A stretch of 29,985 nucleotides of DNA from Candidatus [Bacteroides] periocalifornicus (GCA_001421095.1 LIIK01000029.1:1230-31214), one strand, 5' to 3'; counted from the stretch's first letter, positions 1-7,326 are shown. The notes: a model not told the origin generated them from the sequence alone. Numbers and translations are program-made.

Positions 1-136
1 GGTGGCGGCGGGTGCGGGCCATAGACGTCTACTGCGGGCGGCGGAAGCGGGAATGACCGCGGGACTGGGCGTTTGTAGCGACGCGTCGCAATTAAGGGCG
101 GCGCACCGCGATTAAGGCATGTCTCGTGGAGATCTT

Positions 137-178
137 GGTAGGGGCGGTGCCGAGCGCAGCGAGTGCCCGCCCGTCCCC
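137..178 (+). repeat. Module A GC hairpin, copy 1
   Basis: A 42-base unit that begins GGTAGGGGCGG, has the core GAGCGCAGCGAGTGC and ends CCCGCCCGTCCCC, so its ends can pair as a GC-rich stem. Related copies lie at 565-606, 15849-15890 and, on the minus strand, 29562-29597. Arm differences between copies are often matched on the opposite arm. Confidence 0.8.
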
Positions 179-276
179 GGGGCCGTGGCGTTTTTGCCGC
201 GGCGTGATTAAGGGTGCCGCATCGTTTATGCGGGTTTCGCGGGACTCATTTCAGGGTGCGGGCGGCATTTGGATCA

Positions 277-468
277 CGACGCGGCGCGCCGCGTCGCTAC
301 GCTCTTCGAGAAACGGGAGAATCGGTTTTAAACCGCCGTATTCCAAAAGGGGGCCGCGGCGAAAGACTCGTATGGGGTCAATCTTTCTTTATAGGGATCT
401 CCTTGTAAATCGGTTCTAATCGGCAATCCCATTTCTCGAAGATGGTAGCGACGCGGCGTGCCGCGTCG
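277..468 (+). repeat. Inverted-repeat element with palindromic ends (modules B and C)
   Basis: The left end is a perfect 20-base palindrome (277-296, CGACGCGGCGCGCCGCGTCG) followed by CTACGCTCTTCGAGAAACGGG. The right end (429-468) is nearly the reverse complement of that block, giving terminal inverted repeats of about 40 bases with a few mismatches around roughly 110 internal bases. The internal part (about 305-419) recurs on the minus strand at 29704-29829. It has a frame reading RNGRIGFKPPYSKRGPRRK and ending VNRF-stop. The structure resembles a miniature inverted-repeat element; no transposase or clear target duplication is visible. Confidence 0.7.
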
Positions 469-564
469 TTGTGAAAACCGTAGGGTCTCCTAGATGGGAG
501 GCATGCGGGACGTACGGTATGCGCAGGGTGGCGACAGGGGAAGGAAATTATCAATAAGGATCTC

Positions 565-606
565 GGTAGGGGAGGTGCCGAGCGCAGCGAGTGCCCTCCC
601 TCCCCT
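565..606 (+). repeat. Module A GC hairpin, copy 2
   Basis: The unit begins GGTAGGGGAGG, keeps the core GAGCGCAGCGAGTGC and ends CCCTCCCTCCCC. Compared with copy 1, the left arm has A for C and the right arm T for G at the facing position, so pairing is kept. The following bases (CCGTGG, TTTTTGCCGCG) also match the downstream flank of copy 1. Confidence 0.8.
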
Positions 607-647
607 GAGCCGTGGTATTTTTGCCGCGCAACATGATTCTTTAATCG

Positions 648-667
648 CGACGCGGCACGCCACGTCG
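648..667 (+). repeat. Module B palindrome, degenerate copy
   Basis: CGACGCGGCACGCCACGTCG, a slightly degraded version of the 20-base palindrome at 277-296, again followed by CTAC. It lies about 40 bases after hairpin copy 2, the same order (hairpin then palindrome) as at 137-296 and, inverted, at 29483-29597. Confidence 0.75.
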
Positions 668-877
668 CTACAAAGACCGTGGGGTCCTATGGCGGGCGAC
701 GGGGGAAGAATAGGCGGGGGAATCTTCGCGTTGCGAAAGACGGACTGCGTCCCTAAAGTTGGACGGTTTATGATTGCTTAACGCTGTTTTCCAGCCGTTT
801 GCAGCGTGTGTGCGCACGGGATTCCCGGAGTGGGAGGGCTGAAATTTCGCAGGAGCTGTGGGGTGCTGGCTGTTGGG

Positions 878-1651
878 CTACCGTTTGGGAAGCTGCTCCG
901 CCACCGCGCGTGTAAGGACTACGAACTCGGGAACTCCGAGCTGCTCAGGCCGTTTGTCAGCGTATGGCATCTCAGGGATCGGGACGCCCAAAGCCCCCGG
1001 GAGGCTCTTGCGCAGCATCTTACGACGCTGGTTGAAGGCTCCCTTCACCACACGGGTAAAGAGGGAGAAATCGCACCCAAGCTCTGAGGTCTCGTTACGG
1101 GTTAGCCGTACCACACCGCTATAGACGGCCGGCGGGGGATTAAAGGCCTCAGGCGGGAGCGTAAAGAGGTACTCTACGCTGTACCAAGCCTGTAGCAGCA
1201 CGCTGAGGATGCCATAGTCTCTACTCCCAGGCCCTTCGGCTATACGGGTGGCCACCTCGCGCTGCAGCATGAAGACCGCTTCCCCCACCCGGTCGCGCTG
1301 GTCGAGCAGCTGGAAGAGGATCTGCGAGGAGATGTTGTAGGGGAGATTGCCAGCCCACGCCATGCTGCCCGGGAGGGTGGAGAAGTCGAACCGGAGGCAG
1401 TCGCCCTCATGGAGGTTGCTCCCTAGGGAGGGGAATTCTCGGCGCAGGTAGGCCACGGCCTCGCGGTCCACCTCTAGGCAGTGGAGGCGGCAGCCGAAAC
1501 GTTCCAGCAGCCCCTGGGTGAGTACGCCCATACCTGGCCCTATTTCTACCACGGTATCAGCCCCCTGCACGGCGTGCACTATGCGGGCAATGGCCTCAGG
1601 GTCGGTCAGGAAGTGCTGACCCATGCGCTTCTTGGGATGGACGGGAGGCAT
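878..1651 (-). CDS. rsmA: 16S rRNA (adenine1518/1519-N6)-dimethyltransferase RsmA (KsgA)
   Basis: A protein of 257 residues that uses S-adenosylmethionine to dimethylate two adjacent adenines in the 3' terminal helix of 16S rRNA during small-subunit assembly. The N-terminus carries KKRMGQHFL, then the SAM-binding EIGPGMGVLTQ, the catalytic NLPYNISSQ and the downstream FNPPPAVYSGVVRL. Family members usually have V-D-S or a similar residue at the last site; here it is V-Y-S. A TTG nine bases upstream (1660) could extend the frame by MPP, but the ATG at 1651 is preferred. Length is normal for the family. It is followed downstream (below 878) only by repeats and preceded by a 252-base gap to purE on the same strand, so the two may be transcribed separately. 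Confidence 0.95.
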   Translation of the reverse strand: MPPVHPKKRMGQHFLTDPEAIARIVHAVQGADTVVEIGPGMGVLTQGLLERFGCRLHCLEVDREAVAYLRREFPSLGSNLHEGDCLRFDFSTLPGSMAWAGNLPYNISSQILFQLLDQRDRVGEAVFMLQREVATRIAEGPGSRDYGILSVLLQAWYSVEYLFTLPPEAFNPPPAVYSGVVRLTRNETSELGCDFSLFTRVVKGAFNQRRKMLRKSLPGALGVPIPEMPYADKRPEQLGVPEFVVLTRAVAEQLPKR

Positions 1652-1903
1652 TGGAGGCAACTATTGAAATGGTTGAGTAGTGCGGCGTATTTTCTATCGG
1701 TTCATAAAGAAAAATCGCAAAATGGAGGGATTTCGCCTCTAGTGGTATGCCGCCTCTTGCATTGGGGCATTCTTCGGCTTTCTCAGACGAGGATTGAGAA
1801 CGGTATCCAGGCTAAAGTAATGTACCTTTTGCTGCGCTGTTAGCGTCAGTTTACAGAGTTCTGTGTAGTCTTGAGTGGATCCTCCAGCGCGGCGCACCAA
1901 CGT
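1652..1903. other. rsmA-purE intergenic region
   Basis: 252 bases with no gene visible. It should contain the end of the purE transcript and perhaps a promoter for rsmA, but no TAnnTTTG box in the minus direction stands out. A plus-strand TACCTTTTG near 1823-1831 resembles a -7 box with one extra T, with no plus-strand gene to serve. Confidence 0.5.
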
Positions 1904-2422
1904 CTATTTCACCCGGAATTTGAATTCTTTCTCGGCGAGTTCCTGGTTGGCCTTGGCCACCTTCTCGGCGAGCTTGGCCTTGTGAGCCACCACCTTGGCG
2001 TGGATCTCAGGGTAGGCGATGGCCAAGATCTGGCAGGCGAAGATCGCAGCATTCTGCGCGCCATCCACCGCCATGGTGGCCACCGGGATTCCAGAGGGCA
2101 TCTGGAGGATGGAGAGGATGGAGTCAAACCCCTCTATGGAGTTGCTCGACTTGATAGGGACGCCCAGCACGGGCAGGGGCGTGGAGGCCGCTATCACCCC
2201 GGGGAGATGGGCTGCCCCTCCCGCTCCAGCTATTATCACCCGCACGCCGCGCGCCTCGGCCTCATGGGCATACTTGGCCACCAGCTCTGGCGTGCGGTGC
2301 GCCGAGAGGGCGTTGAGTTCAAAGGGGATCTCCATGCTGTCGAGGAATTCAGCAGCTTTGCGCATCACCTCATAGTCAGAGGTGGAACCCATGATGATGG
2401 ATACAAGCGGGGATGTTGGCAT
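1904..2422 (-). CDS. purE: 5-(carboxyamino)imidazole ribonucleotide mutase PurE
   Basis: A 172-residue class I PurE, which moves the carboxyl group of N5-CAIR to give CAIR in purine synthesis. The protein has MGSTSDYEVM near the N-terminus (substrate phosphate site), the active-site loop SAHRTPE, the Gly/Ala-rich AGAGGAAHLPGV and GVPIKSSNS, all standard for class I enzymes. The ATG at 2422 gives the normal N-terminus (MPTSPLVSIIMGS); a TTG at 2452 would add ten unlikely residues. The C-terminal 40 residues are Lys/Ala/Glu-rich and probably helical. No purK is adjacent. It is divergent from tnaA across a 254-base gap. A weak minus-strand box GATATTTG (2450-2457) may be its promoter. Confidence 0.97.
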   Translation of the reverse strand: MPTSPLVSIIMGSTSDYEVMRKAAEFLDSMEIPFELNALSAHRTPELVAKYAHEAEARGVRVIIAGAGGAAHLPGVIAASTPLPVLGVPIKSSNSIEGFDSILSILQMPSGIPVATMAVDGAQNAAIFACQILAIAYPEIHAKVVAHKAKLAEKVAKANQELAEKEFKFRVK

Positions 2423-2616
2423 AAAGAATCTAAGAATTAGGGATTGTTTCAAATATCACAAAGCAACACTGGCGACACCAGCCCCTTAGAGGATACCCCA
2501 GAATCGTCCAGAATCCCCCAGGGCACAGGCGGGGCTATTGGCCTATTGGCATCCATTCGGTTAGTAACATTCGGGACAAAGGTAGGGAATAAAGCCTCTT
2601 TTGGCAAATTTTTTGC

Positions 2617-2624
2617 TACCTTTG
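2617..2624 (+). promoter_or_regulatory. Bacteroidota -7 box for tnaA
   Basis: TACCTTTG matches the TAnnTTTG consensus exactly and is followed by CGGCG. It lies 52 bases before the tnaA ATG. A TTTG occurs upstream at 2600-2603, but the 13-base spacing is shorter than the usual 19-21, so only the -7 box is claimed. Confidence 0.65.
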
Positions 2625-2676
2625 CGGCGAGTTGGTCAGTGTTAGAAATCATCAATTACGTTAAAGATTTACAATC

Positions 2677-4050
2677 ATGGAGCTACCCTTCTCAGAATCG
2701 TTCCGCATCAAAATGGTAGAGCCTATACGGCAGAGTAGCCGGGCAGAGCGCGAGGCTTGGCTGAAAGAGGCGCACTACAACGTATTTCAGCTTCGGGCAG
2801 AGCAGGTATTCATCGACCTGCTTACCGACTCTGGCACTGGTGCTATGAGCGATCGCCAGTGGAGCGCCATGATGATGGGCGACGAGAGCTATGCGGGCGC
2901 ACGCTCGTTTTTCAAGTTCAAGGACACAGTAACTAGGATCACGGGTTTCCCCTACGTACTCCCCACCCACCAGGGGCGAGCCGCAGAGAATGTGTTCTTC
3001 TCTGCCACCGTGCATAAGGGTGATGTGGTGCCGGGCAATTCGCACTTTGACACCACCAAGGGGCACATAGAATCTCGTGGCGCGCTAGCCCTCGACTGCA
3101 CCATAGACGAGGCCAAAAACACCCAGCTAGAGATCCCCTTTAAGGGCAATGTGGATCCTAAGAAGCTGGAGGCCGCCCTTAACGAGTACAAGGACCGGAT
3201 CCCCTTCATCATCATCACCTGCACTAACAATACCGCTGGCGGGCAGCCCGTGAGCATGCAGAACCTCAGGGAGTGCTATGCGCTAGCCCAGAAGTTCGGG
3301 AAACGGGTGGTGATCGATAGCGCCCGCTTTGCCGAGAACGCCTACTTCATCAAGACCCGCGAGAAGGGCTACGAGAGCAAGAGCATCAAGGAGATATGCC
3401 GTGAGATGTTCTCCTATGCTGACGGTATGACCATGAGCGCGAAGAAGGATGCCATAGTGAATATGGGGGGCTTTTTCGCCACCAAGCATGCCGACTGGTA
3501 CGATGCTGCCAAGGTCTTCTGCATAGTGAACGAGGGCTACATCACCTACGGAGGGATGAACGGGCGCGATATGGAGGCACTAGCCGTGGGGCTTGACGAG
3601 AACACGGAATTCGACAACCTCTACACGCGCATCCACCAGGTGCAGTACCTCGGGGCAAAGCTCGATGAATACGGTATCCCCTACCAGCGCCCAGCCGGTG
3701 GGCATGCCATATTCGTAGATGCAACCCGTATTCTGACCAATGTGCCCAAGGAGGAGTTCCCCGCCCAGACACTCACGGTGGAGCTCTACCTAGAGGCCGG
3801 CATCCGCGGGTGTGAAATCGGCTACATCCTGGCTGACCGCGATCCGGAGACCAAGCAGAACCGCTTCGGTGGACTCGACCTCCTACGCCTGGCTATACCC
3901 CGCCGCACCTATACTGACAACCATATGAATGTGGTGGCTGCGGCGCTGAAGAATGTATTCGACCGCCGGGAGCAGATTAAGCACGGGGTAAAAATCACCT
4001 GGGAAGCCCCCATAATGCGGCACTTTACGGTACAGCTGGAGAGGCTGTAG
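2677..4050 (+). CDS. tnaA: Tryptophanase (L-tryptophan indole-lyase)
   Basis: A 457-residue PLP enzyme of the tryptophanase/tyrosine phenol-lyase family, splitting tryptophan into indole, pyruvate and ammonia. Family blocks include DLLTDSGTGAMSDRQW (48-62), PTHQGRAAEN (96-105), TAGGQPVSM (186-194), DSARFAENAYFIK (214-226) and MSAKKDA (253-259) with the PLP lysine at K257. Specificity residues favour tryptophanase: D125 in FDTTKGH, where phenol-lyases have Thr, and I381 in CEIG, where phenol-lyases have the phenol-binding Arg (family knowledge). The start ATG fits the promoter box 52 bases upstream. No TnaC-like leader peptide or tryptophan permease is adjacent. The next gene starts 7 bases after the stop, so tnaA, yicC and gmk are probably co-transcribed. 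Confidence 0.95.
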   Translation: MELPFSESFRIKMVEPIRQSSRAEREAWLKEAHYNVFQLRAEQVFIDLLTDSGTGAMSDRQWSAMMMGDESYAGARSFFKFKDTVTRITGFPYVLPTHQGRAAENVFFSATVHKGDVVPGNSHFDTTKGHIESRGALALDCTIDEAKNTQLEIPFKGNVDPKKLEAALNEYKDRIPFIIITCTNNTAGGQPVSMQNLRECYALAQKFGKRVVIDSARFAENAYFIKTREKGYESKSIKEICREMFSYADGMTMSAKKDAIVNMGGFFATKHADWYDAAKVFCIVNEGYITYGGMNGRDMEALAVGLDENTEFDNLYTRIHQVQYLGAKLDEYGIPYQRPAGGHAIFVDATRILTNVPKEEFPAQTLTVELYLEAGIRGCEIGYILADRDPETKQNRFGGLDLLRLAIPRRTYTDNHMNVVAAALKNVFDRREQIKHGVKITWEAPIMRHFTVQLERL

Positions 4051-4057
4051 ACCTACT

Positions 4058-4948
4058 ATGCTACAATCGATGACTGGGTTCGGGCGGGGGGAAGCCTCCG
4101 CCCCTACTTGCTCCATTACGGTAGAGCTTCGAACCGTGAACAGCAAGGGGCTCGACCTCGTGGGACTGCGTATCCCTACGCACTTCAAGGCATGCGAGGT
4201 GGAGGTGCGTAACCTCTTGGCTATGCGTCTAGAACGAGGCAAGGTGGAGTGCAATGTGCAGGTGCAGTGGAAGGGTGCATCGCCTGAGAGCCTGGGTGTC
4301 AATGACGCCCTGTTCGCTGCTAGCCTGCTGCAGCTGCAAACCACCGTGAACGAAGTGCAGTTGAACTGTAGCGACGACACCCTGGTTGCGGCACTACTCC
4401 GCCAGCCAGAGGTATGGAGAAGCGAGGAGAAACCCCTGCAAGACGAGGAGAAGAGGACCTTTACGCTTGCCTTTGAGCGGGCCGTAGATGCTCTAGTGGC
4501 GTGCAGAACCCAGGAGGGGCAAGCCACAGAGCGAGACCTTAGGCTACAGGTAGACACTATCCTCGCCCTGCGTAACGATGTGGATGGGCTGAAAGATGAA
4601 CGGATCACCCTCATGCGCGAGGGTATTGTACGGGCTATAGCCCAACTCGCAGGGCCTAACCTGCCCCCGGTAGACGACGCCCGGCTTGCCCAGGAATTCG
4701 CATTCCACATAGAGCGGCTCGATGTGAATGAAGAGCTACAACGGCTAGAGCAGCATTGCCGCTACTTCATAGAGACCCTCGAGTCGCACGAGTCGCAGGG
4801 TCGCAAGCTCGGCTTCATTGCCCAGGAGATGGGGAGGGAGATAAACACCCTTGGCTCTAAGGCTAACCACGTGGGCATGCAGCGGCTTGTGGTTCAGATG
4901 AAAGATCACCTGGAGAAGATAAAGGAGCAGGTTCTGAATGCACTGTAA
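4058..4948 (+). CDS. yicC: YicC/YloC-family endoribonuclease
   Basis: A 296-residue member of the YicC family, for which endoribonuclease activity has been reported in other bacteria. The N-terminus has MTGFGRGE and ELRTVNSKGLDL, typical of the YicC N-terminal domain (about 1-155). The C-terminus (about 215-296) has GRKLGFIAQEMGREINTLG and SKANHVGMQ, typical of the DUF1732 domain. Length is normal. It starts 7 bases after tnaA stops and ends 11 bases before gmk. The yicC-gmk pairing is common across bacteria; tnaA in front of it looks like a local arrangement. The exact RNA target cannot be read from the sequence. Confidence 0.93.
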   Translation: MLQSMTGFGRGEASAPTCSITVELRTVNSKGLDLVGLRIPTHFKACEVEVRNLLAMRLERGKVECNVQVQWKGASPESLGVNDALFAASLLQLQTTVNEVQLNCSDDTLVAALLRQPEVWRSEEKPLQDEEKRTFTLAFERAVDALVACRTQEGQATERDLRLQVDTILALRNDVDGLKDERITLMREGIVRAIAQLAGPNLPPVDDARLAQEFAFHIERLDVNEELQRLEQHCRYFIETLESHESQGRKLGFIAQEMGREINTLGSKANHVGMQRLVVQMKDHLEKIKEQVLNAL

Positions 4949-4959
4949 TCATTGTGCCC

Positions 4960-5532
4960 ATGCAGTCTAGCGGTAAGTCCGTCATCTTCTCCGCCCCCTC
5001 TGGCGCGGGCAAGACCTCCATCATCAAGCCGTTGATGAGCTATTACCCCCAGCTAGAACTATCGGTGTCAGCCACATGCAGGCAACCTAGACCGGGGGAA
5101 ACCGATGGGGTAGAGTACCATTTCATCACCCTGCGGGAGTTCAACCAACGGCGCGAACGGGGTGATTTCATCGAGTGGGAAGAGGTGTTCCCCGGAATCC
5201 AGTACGGCACACTTCGCCAGGAGGTAGAGCGTATATGGGGTAAGGGCAAGGTGGTGCTCTTCGACATCGACGTGAAAGGGGCAATGAACCTCAAGCAGGC
5301 CCTCGGGAGCAGCGCAATCACCATATTCATAGAGCCACCCTCTATAGATGCGCTTCGCCAGCGGCTAGAAGCTCGGGGCACCGAATCGCCCGAGGCTATC
5401 GCCAAGCGGCTCGCGAGGGCTGAGAGCGAGATGGCCTATGCCCCAAGGTATGACCGCCGAGTGGTGAACGATGATCTGGAAAGGGCTGTGCAGGAAACGG
5501 TGGCGATAGTAGGTGAATTCCTGGGAAGGTGA
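4960..5532 (+). CDS. gmk: Guanylate kinase
   Basis: A 190-residue kinase that phosphorylates GMP to GDP with ATP. It has the P-loop SAPSGAGKTS near the N-terminus, the GMP-binding segment SATCRQPRPGETDGVEYHF, the helix FIEWEEVFPGIQYGT and the lid-region arginines (RLARAESEM). The ATG at 4960 is chosen; a GTG two codons earlier (4954) is in frame and cannot be excluded. It sits 11 bases after yicC and is followed at once by a terminator hairpin, so it probably ends the tnaA-yicC-gmk transcript. Length matches the bacterial family. Confidence 0.96.
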   Translation: MQSSGKSVIFSAPSGAGKTSIIKPLMSYYPQLELSVSATCRQPRPGETDGVEYHFITLREFNQRRERGDFIEWEEVFPGIQYGTLRQEVERIWGKGKVVLFDIDVKGAMNLKQALGSSAITIFIEPPSIDALRQRLEARGTESPEAIAKRLARAESEMAYAPRYDRRVVNDDLERAVQETVAIVGEFLGR

Positions 5533-5569
5533 AAAGCACGCAAGGCATCGCGCATGCGGTGCTTTTTTT
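5532..5569 (+). terminator. Rho-independent terminator after gmk
   Basis: AAAAGCAC and GTGCTTTT form an 8-bp stem around a GC-rich 19-base loop, followed by a T run. The stem begins at the last base of the gmk stop codon. Confidence 0.8.
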
Positions 5570-5632
5570 GTACCGAGATGCTGAACCACCCGCTCTGCCA
5601 GTGTTACAATGATATTAGTAGAACGTTAAACC

Positions 5633-6196
5633 ATGCGAGTAGGGCTATTCTTTGGGACTTTTGACCCTCTGCACAACGGGCATCTGGCTGTGGCTGGCTA
5701 CTTCCTTGCAGAGGAGTATGTAGATGAGGTGTGGCTGGTGCCAAGCCCGCAGAATCCGCTGAAGGATGCTAGCAAGATTGCGTCCATTGAAAAACGGATA
5801 GCTAATATCCAACGGGCGCTGAACGCAGTAGGCGAACGGCGGCTAAGGGTGTGCGATATAGAGGCCAAGATGCCCACCCCTTCCTACACCGTCCGCACGT
5901 TACGCCAATTGGGCAAAAAGTTCCCAGGCGCAACCTTCAGCCTGATAATGGGTGCCGACACAGCCACCACCCTACACCAGTGGCGAGAGGTCAATAAACT
6001 CCTGAACAACTGGGATATCCTCATATACCCGAGGCGTGGCTACCAGGTAGACAAGAACCTGCTCGCGATGTGCGTCCGCATGCAGATGGTAGATGCCCCC
6101 CTCTTTGAGATAAGCGCCACCCAGGTCAGGCAGCTCCGAGCGCAGGGTAAGAGCTGGCGATGTTTCGTGCCGGCTGGGAGTGGTGAGCGAGCTTAG
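5633..6196 (+). CDS. nadD: Nicotinate-nucleotide adenylyltransferase
   Basis: A 187-residue enzyme joining ATP and nicotinate mononucleotide to give deamido-NAD, the penultimate step of NAD synthesis. The N-terminal nucleotidyltransferase motif GTFDPLHNGHL (8-18) is intact. It is followed by PSPQNPLKD, TPSYTVRTLRQL and MGADTATTLHQW, and near the end by ISATQVR, the counterpart of the ISSTxIR motif. All are expected NadD signatures. It begins 100 bases after gmk, past a terminator, so it probably has its own promoter, though no clear TAnnTTTG box is visible. The last residues (AGSGERA) run into a short hairpin region. Confidence 0.95.
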   Translation: MRVGLFFGTFDPLHNGHLAVAGYFLAEEYVDEVWLVPSPQNPLKDASKIASIEKRIANIQRALNAVGERRLRVCDIEAKMPTPSYTVRTLRQLGKKFPGATFSLIMGADTATTLHQWREVNKLLNNWDILIYPRRGYQVDKNLLAMCVRMQMVDAPLFEISATQVRQLRAQGKSWRCFVPAGSGERA

Positions 6197-6258
6197 CCGA
6201 ACGGGGGGTAAGCCCCCCATGTAGAAGATCGAACCCATACGGGGCATTCGCAGAAACC

Positions 6259-6279
6259 TCACTCTTAGGGAGTGATTTT
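6259..6279 (+). terminator. Possible terminator after nadD
   Basis: TCACTC and GAGTGA form a perfect 6-bp stem with a 5-base loop, followed by TTTT. The stem is short, so the call is tentative. Confidence 0.4.
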
Positions 6280-6426
6280 CAGCATTCTCGCGCACTTCTA
6301 CTGCCCAAAAAGCACACGAACGCCATTCTGCTAAGCCATAGGTTGGGTTCTTCTTTGCACCATCCTATCCCTTTGCGCCTCCAGTACCGAAGGCTGGATT
6401 GCATCCCAAAATTTCCACATTTTCCC

Positions 6427-6458
6427 CTTGGTGGATACATGGAAATCCCCTAACTTTG
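6427..6458 (+). promoter_or_regulatory. Bacteroidota-type promoter upstream of the 6539 gene
   Basis: CTTG (6427-6430), 20 bases, then TAACTTTG (6451-6458): three of four matches to the -33 TTTG and a perfect -7 box at normal spacing. Transcription would begin near 6465, giving a leader of about 70 bases. The same CTTG-N20-TAACTTTG pattern is found at 28578-28609. Confidence 0.7.
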
Positions 6459-6538
6459 CAGTGTGTTTGGAGCTGTGGGTACTCGTAGCAAGTGTTTTCT
6501 CGTTTCTAATTTCTTAATCATTTCAGCAATATTATGAA

Positions 6539-7264
6539 TTGCACATTCACCCCCCCCGAATTTTTCTGCACAAAATACTTAGTGCAACGGTAGGCGTAGC
6601 AGTCTTTGCCTGCCTATTCTGCCCTGCTCTACGGGTACAGGCCGCTGGTAGCGATGAGGGGAAAAGCGCCCAGATCTCCCAGGAGGCGGGCGCAAGATTC
6701 ACCCTTGAGCGTACCACATTTTTCTCGGAGAGTGGGCTGCCTACCCAGACCTCCATATCGTTGCCAGGGATTCGCATGGGCGAGGGCTATAGCCTTGCGC
6801 CAGCAGCTCTGCCAGCCCGTGGCGGGGTTGGAGTGCTCAACCACAAGGGCGCGCAGATGCTCGGCGGGAGCATAGGGTTGAAGGTCTTTTTACCGCAGTT
6901 TGCTGTGACCTATGACTACATGCTGGCCGCGGGATTCTTCAGCTCTGGCAAGGGCTCATTCTCAGTGGGCGGCTATGTGGGCTTCACCACGCCTTTCTGG
7001 TTCCACTTCGATGCCCGCGCGCTGCTCCACTTCAACTTTAGCGATAGGTTCGCCATGCACCTGGGGCTGGTTACTGGGGTTGGCGTTGTACGCCTTACGG
7101 TTCTCGATGTAACCACCACATCGCCCGCGTTCGATTTCGACGCGCTGCTGGGCTTCCGCTGGCATTTCAACAACAGGGTCTGCCTAACGCTGGAGCTTTC
7201 CCCCACCATTGCCCCTGGCCTCGCCCTTCCGTGGGCAGCCATCGGAGTTGCAGGGACGTTCTAG
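6539..7264 (+). CDS. Putative outer-membrane beta-barrel protein behind a poly-C tract
   Basis: An unrecognised protein of about 240 residues. The N-terminus has a hydrophobic segment (ILSATVGVAVFACLF) ending LRVQAAGSD, which looks like a cleavable signal peptide. The mature part alternates polar and aromatic/aliphatic residues, with Gly-rich strands such as GSIGLKVFLPQFAVTYDYM and a terminal Phe, as in small outer-membrane barrels. The only start in this frame is TTG at 6539. A better start, ATG at 6534 with a good upstream promoter, is in another frame and runs into eight C residues (6550-6557). One extra C, or two fewer, would join that ATG to this frame and give MNCTFTPPRIFLHK before the signal peptide. 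The tract is therefore a candidate on/off switch, or else one base is missing in the assembly. Function unknown. Confidence 0.65.
   Translation: MHIHPPRIFLHKILSATVGVAVFACLFCPALRVQAAGSDEGKSAQISQEAGARFTLERTTFFSESGLPTQTSISLPGIRMGEGYSLAPAALPARGGVGVLNHKGAQMLGGSIGLKVFLPQFAVTYDYMLAAGFFSSGKGSFSVGGYVGFTTPFWFHFDARALLHFNFSDRFAMHLGLVTGVGVVRLTVLDVTTTSPAFDFDALLGFRWHFNNRVCLTLELSPTIAPGLALPWAAIGVAGTF
6550..6557 (+). repeat. Poly-C8 tract at the start of a surface-protein gene
   Basis: Eight consecutive C residues preceded by A and followed by G, within the first codons after the ATG at 6534. Homopolymer C/G tracts of this length are prone to slippage, and length changes here decide whether the ATG is in frame with the protein. 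Confidence 0.85.
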
Positions 7265-7297
7265 AAGCTAGGGTATCCGCAAGCCAAACACAAAGAA

Positions 7298-7326
7298 TAA
7301 GGGGCATCCGTAAGGGTGCCCCTTAA
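7298..7326 (+). terminator. Terminator-like hairpin after the 6539 gene
   Basis: TAAGGGGCA and TGCCCCTTA pair as a 9-bp stem with a 10-base loop. The sequence after it (ATTG) is only weakly T-rich. It lies 34 bases after the stop codon. Confidence 0.6.

Larger units (their letters stand above)
1..877. other. Gene-free, repeat-rich region
   Basis: No convincing protein gene is visible in this stretch. Both strands have only short open frames made mostly of Arg, Ala, Ser and Gly, which follow from GC-rich palindromes. It contains two copies of a short GC hairpin (137-178 and 565-606), several palindromes built on CGACGCGGCGCGCCGCGTCG (277-296, 449-468, 648-667, and a shorter one near 75-90) and a longer inverted-repeat element (277-468). 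From about 780 to 877 it is the region downstream of rsmA, where I see no clear terminator. Confidence 0.8.
6197..6533. other. nadD downstream region with hairpins and a repeat remnant
   Basis: No gene is seen here. It holds a G6-TAAG-C6 hairpin (6203-6218), then a stretch (about 6224-6252: GATCGAACCCATACGGGG and TTCGCAG) that resembles part of module C in reverse, then a possible terminator (6259-6279) and finally the promoter of the 6539 gene (6427-6458). Confidence 0.6.

Noticed and set aside
1..670. CRISPR array
   Set aside because: The repeats are palindromic, irregularly spaced and variable, without uniform spacers or cas genes.
1871..2440. 189-codon open frame opposite purE
   Set aside because: It lies fully antisense to a clear purE, is rich in His, Gly and Arg and matches no family; a shadow frame.
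2677..4050. Tyrosine phenol-lyase instead of tryptophanase
   Set aside because: D125 and I381 match tryptophanase; phenol-lyase would need Thr and Arg at these places.
3883..4710. 275-codon frame antisense to tnaA/yicC
   Set aside because: Ser/Arg-rich composition typical of an antisense shadow; both real genes on the other strand are unambiguous.
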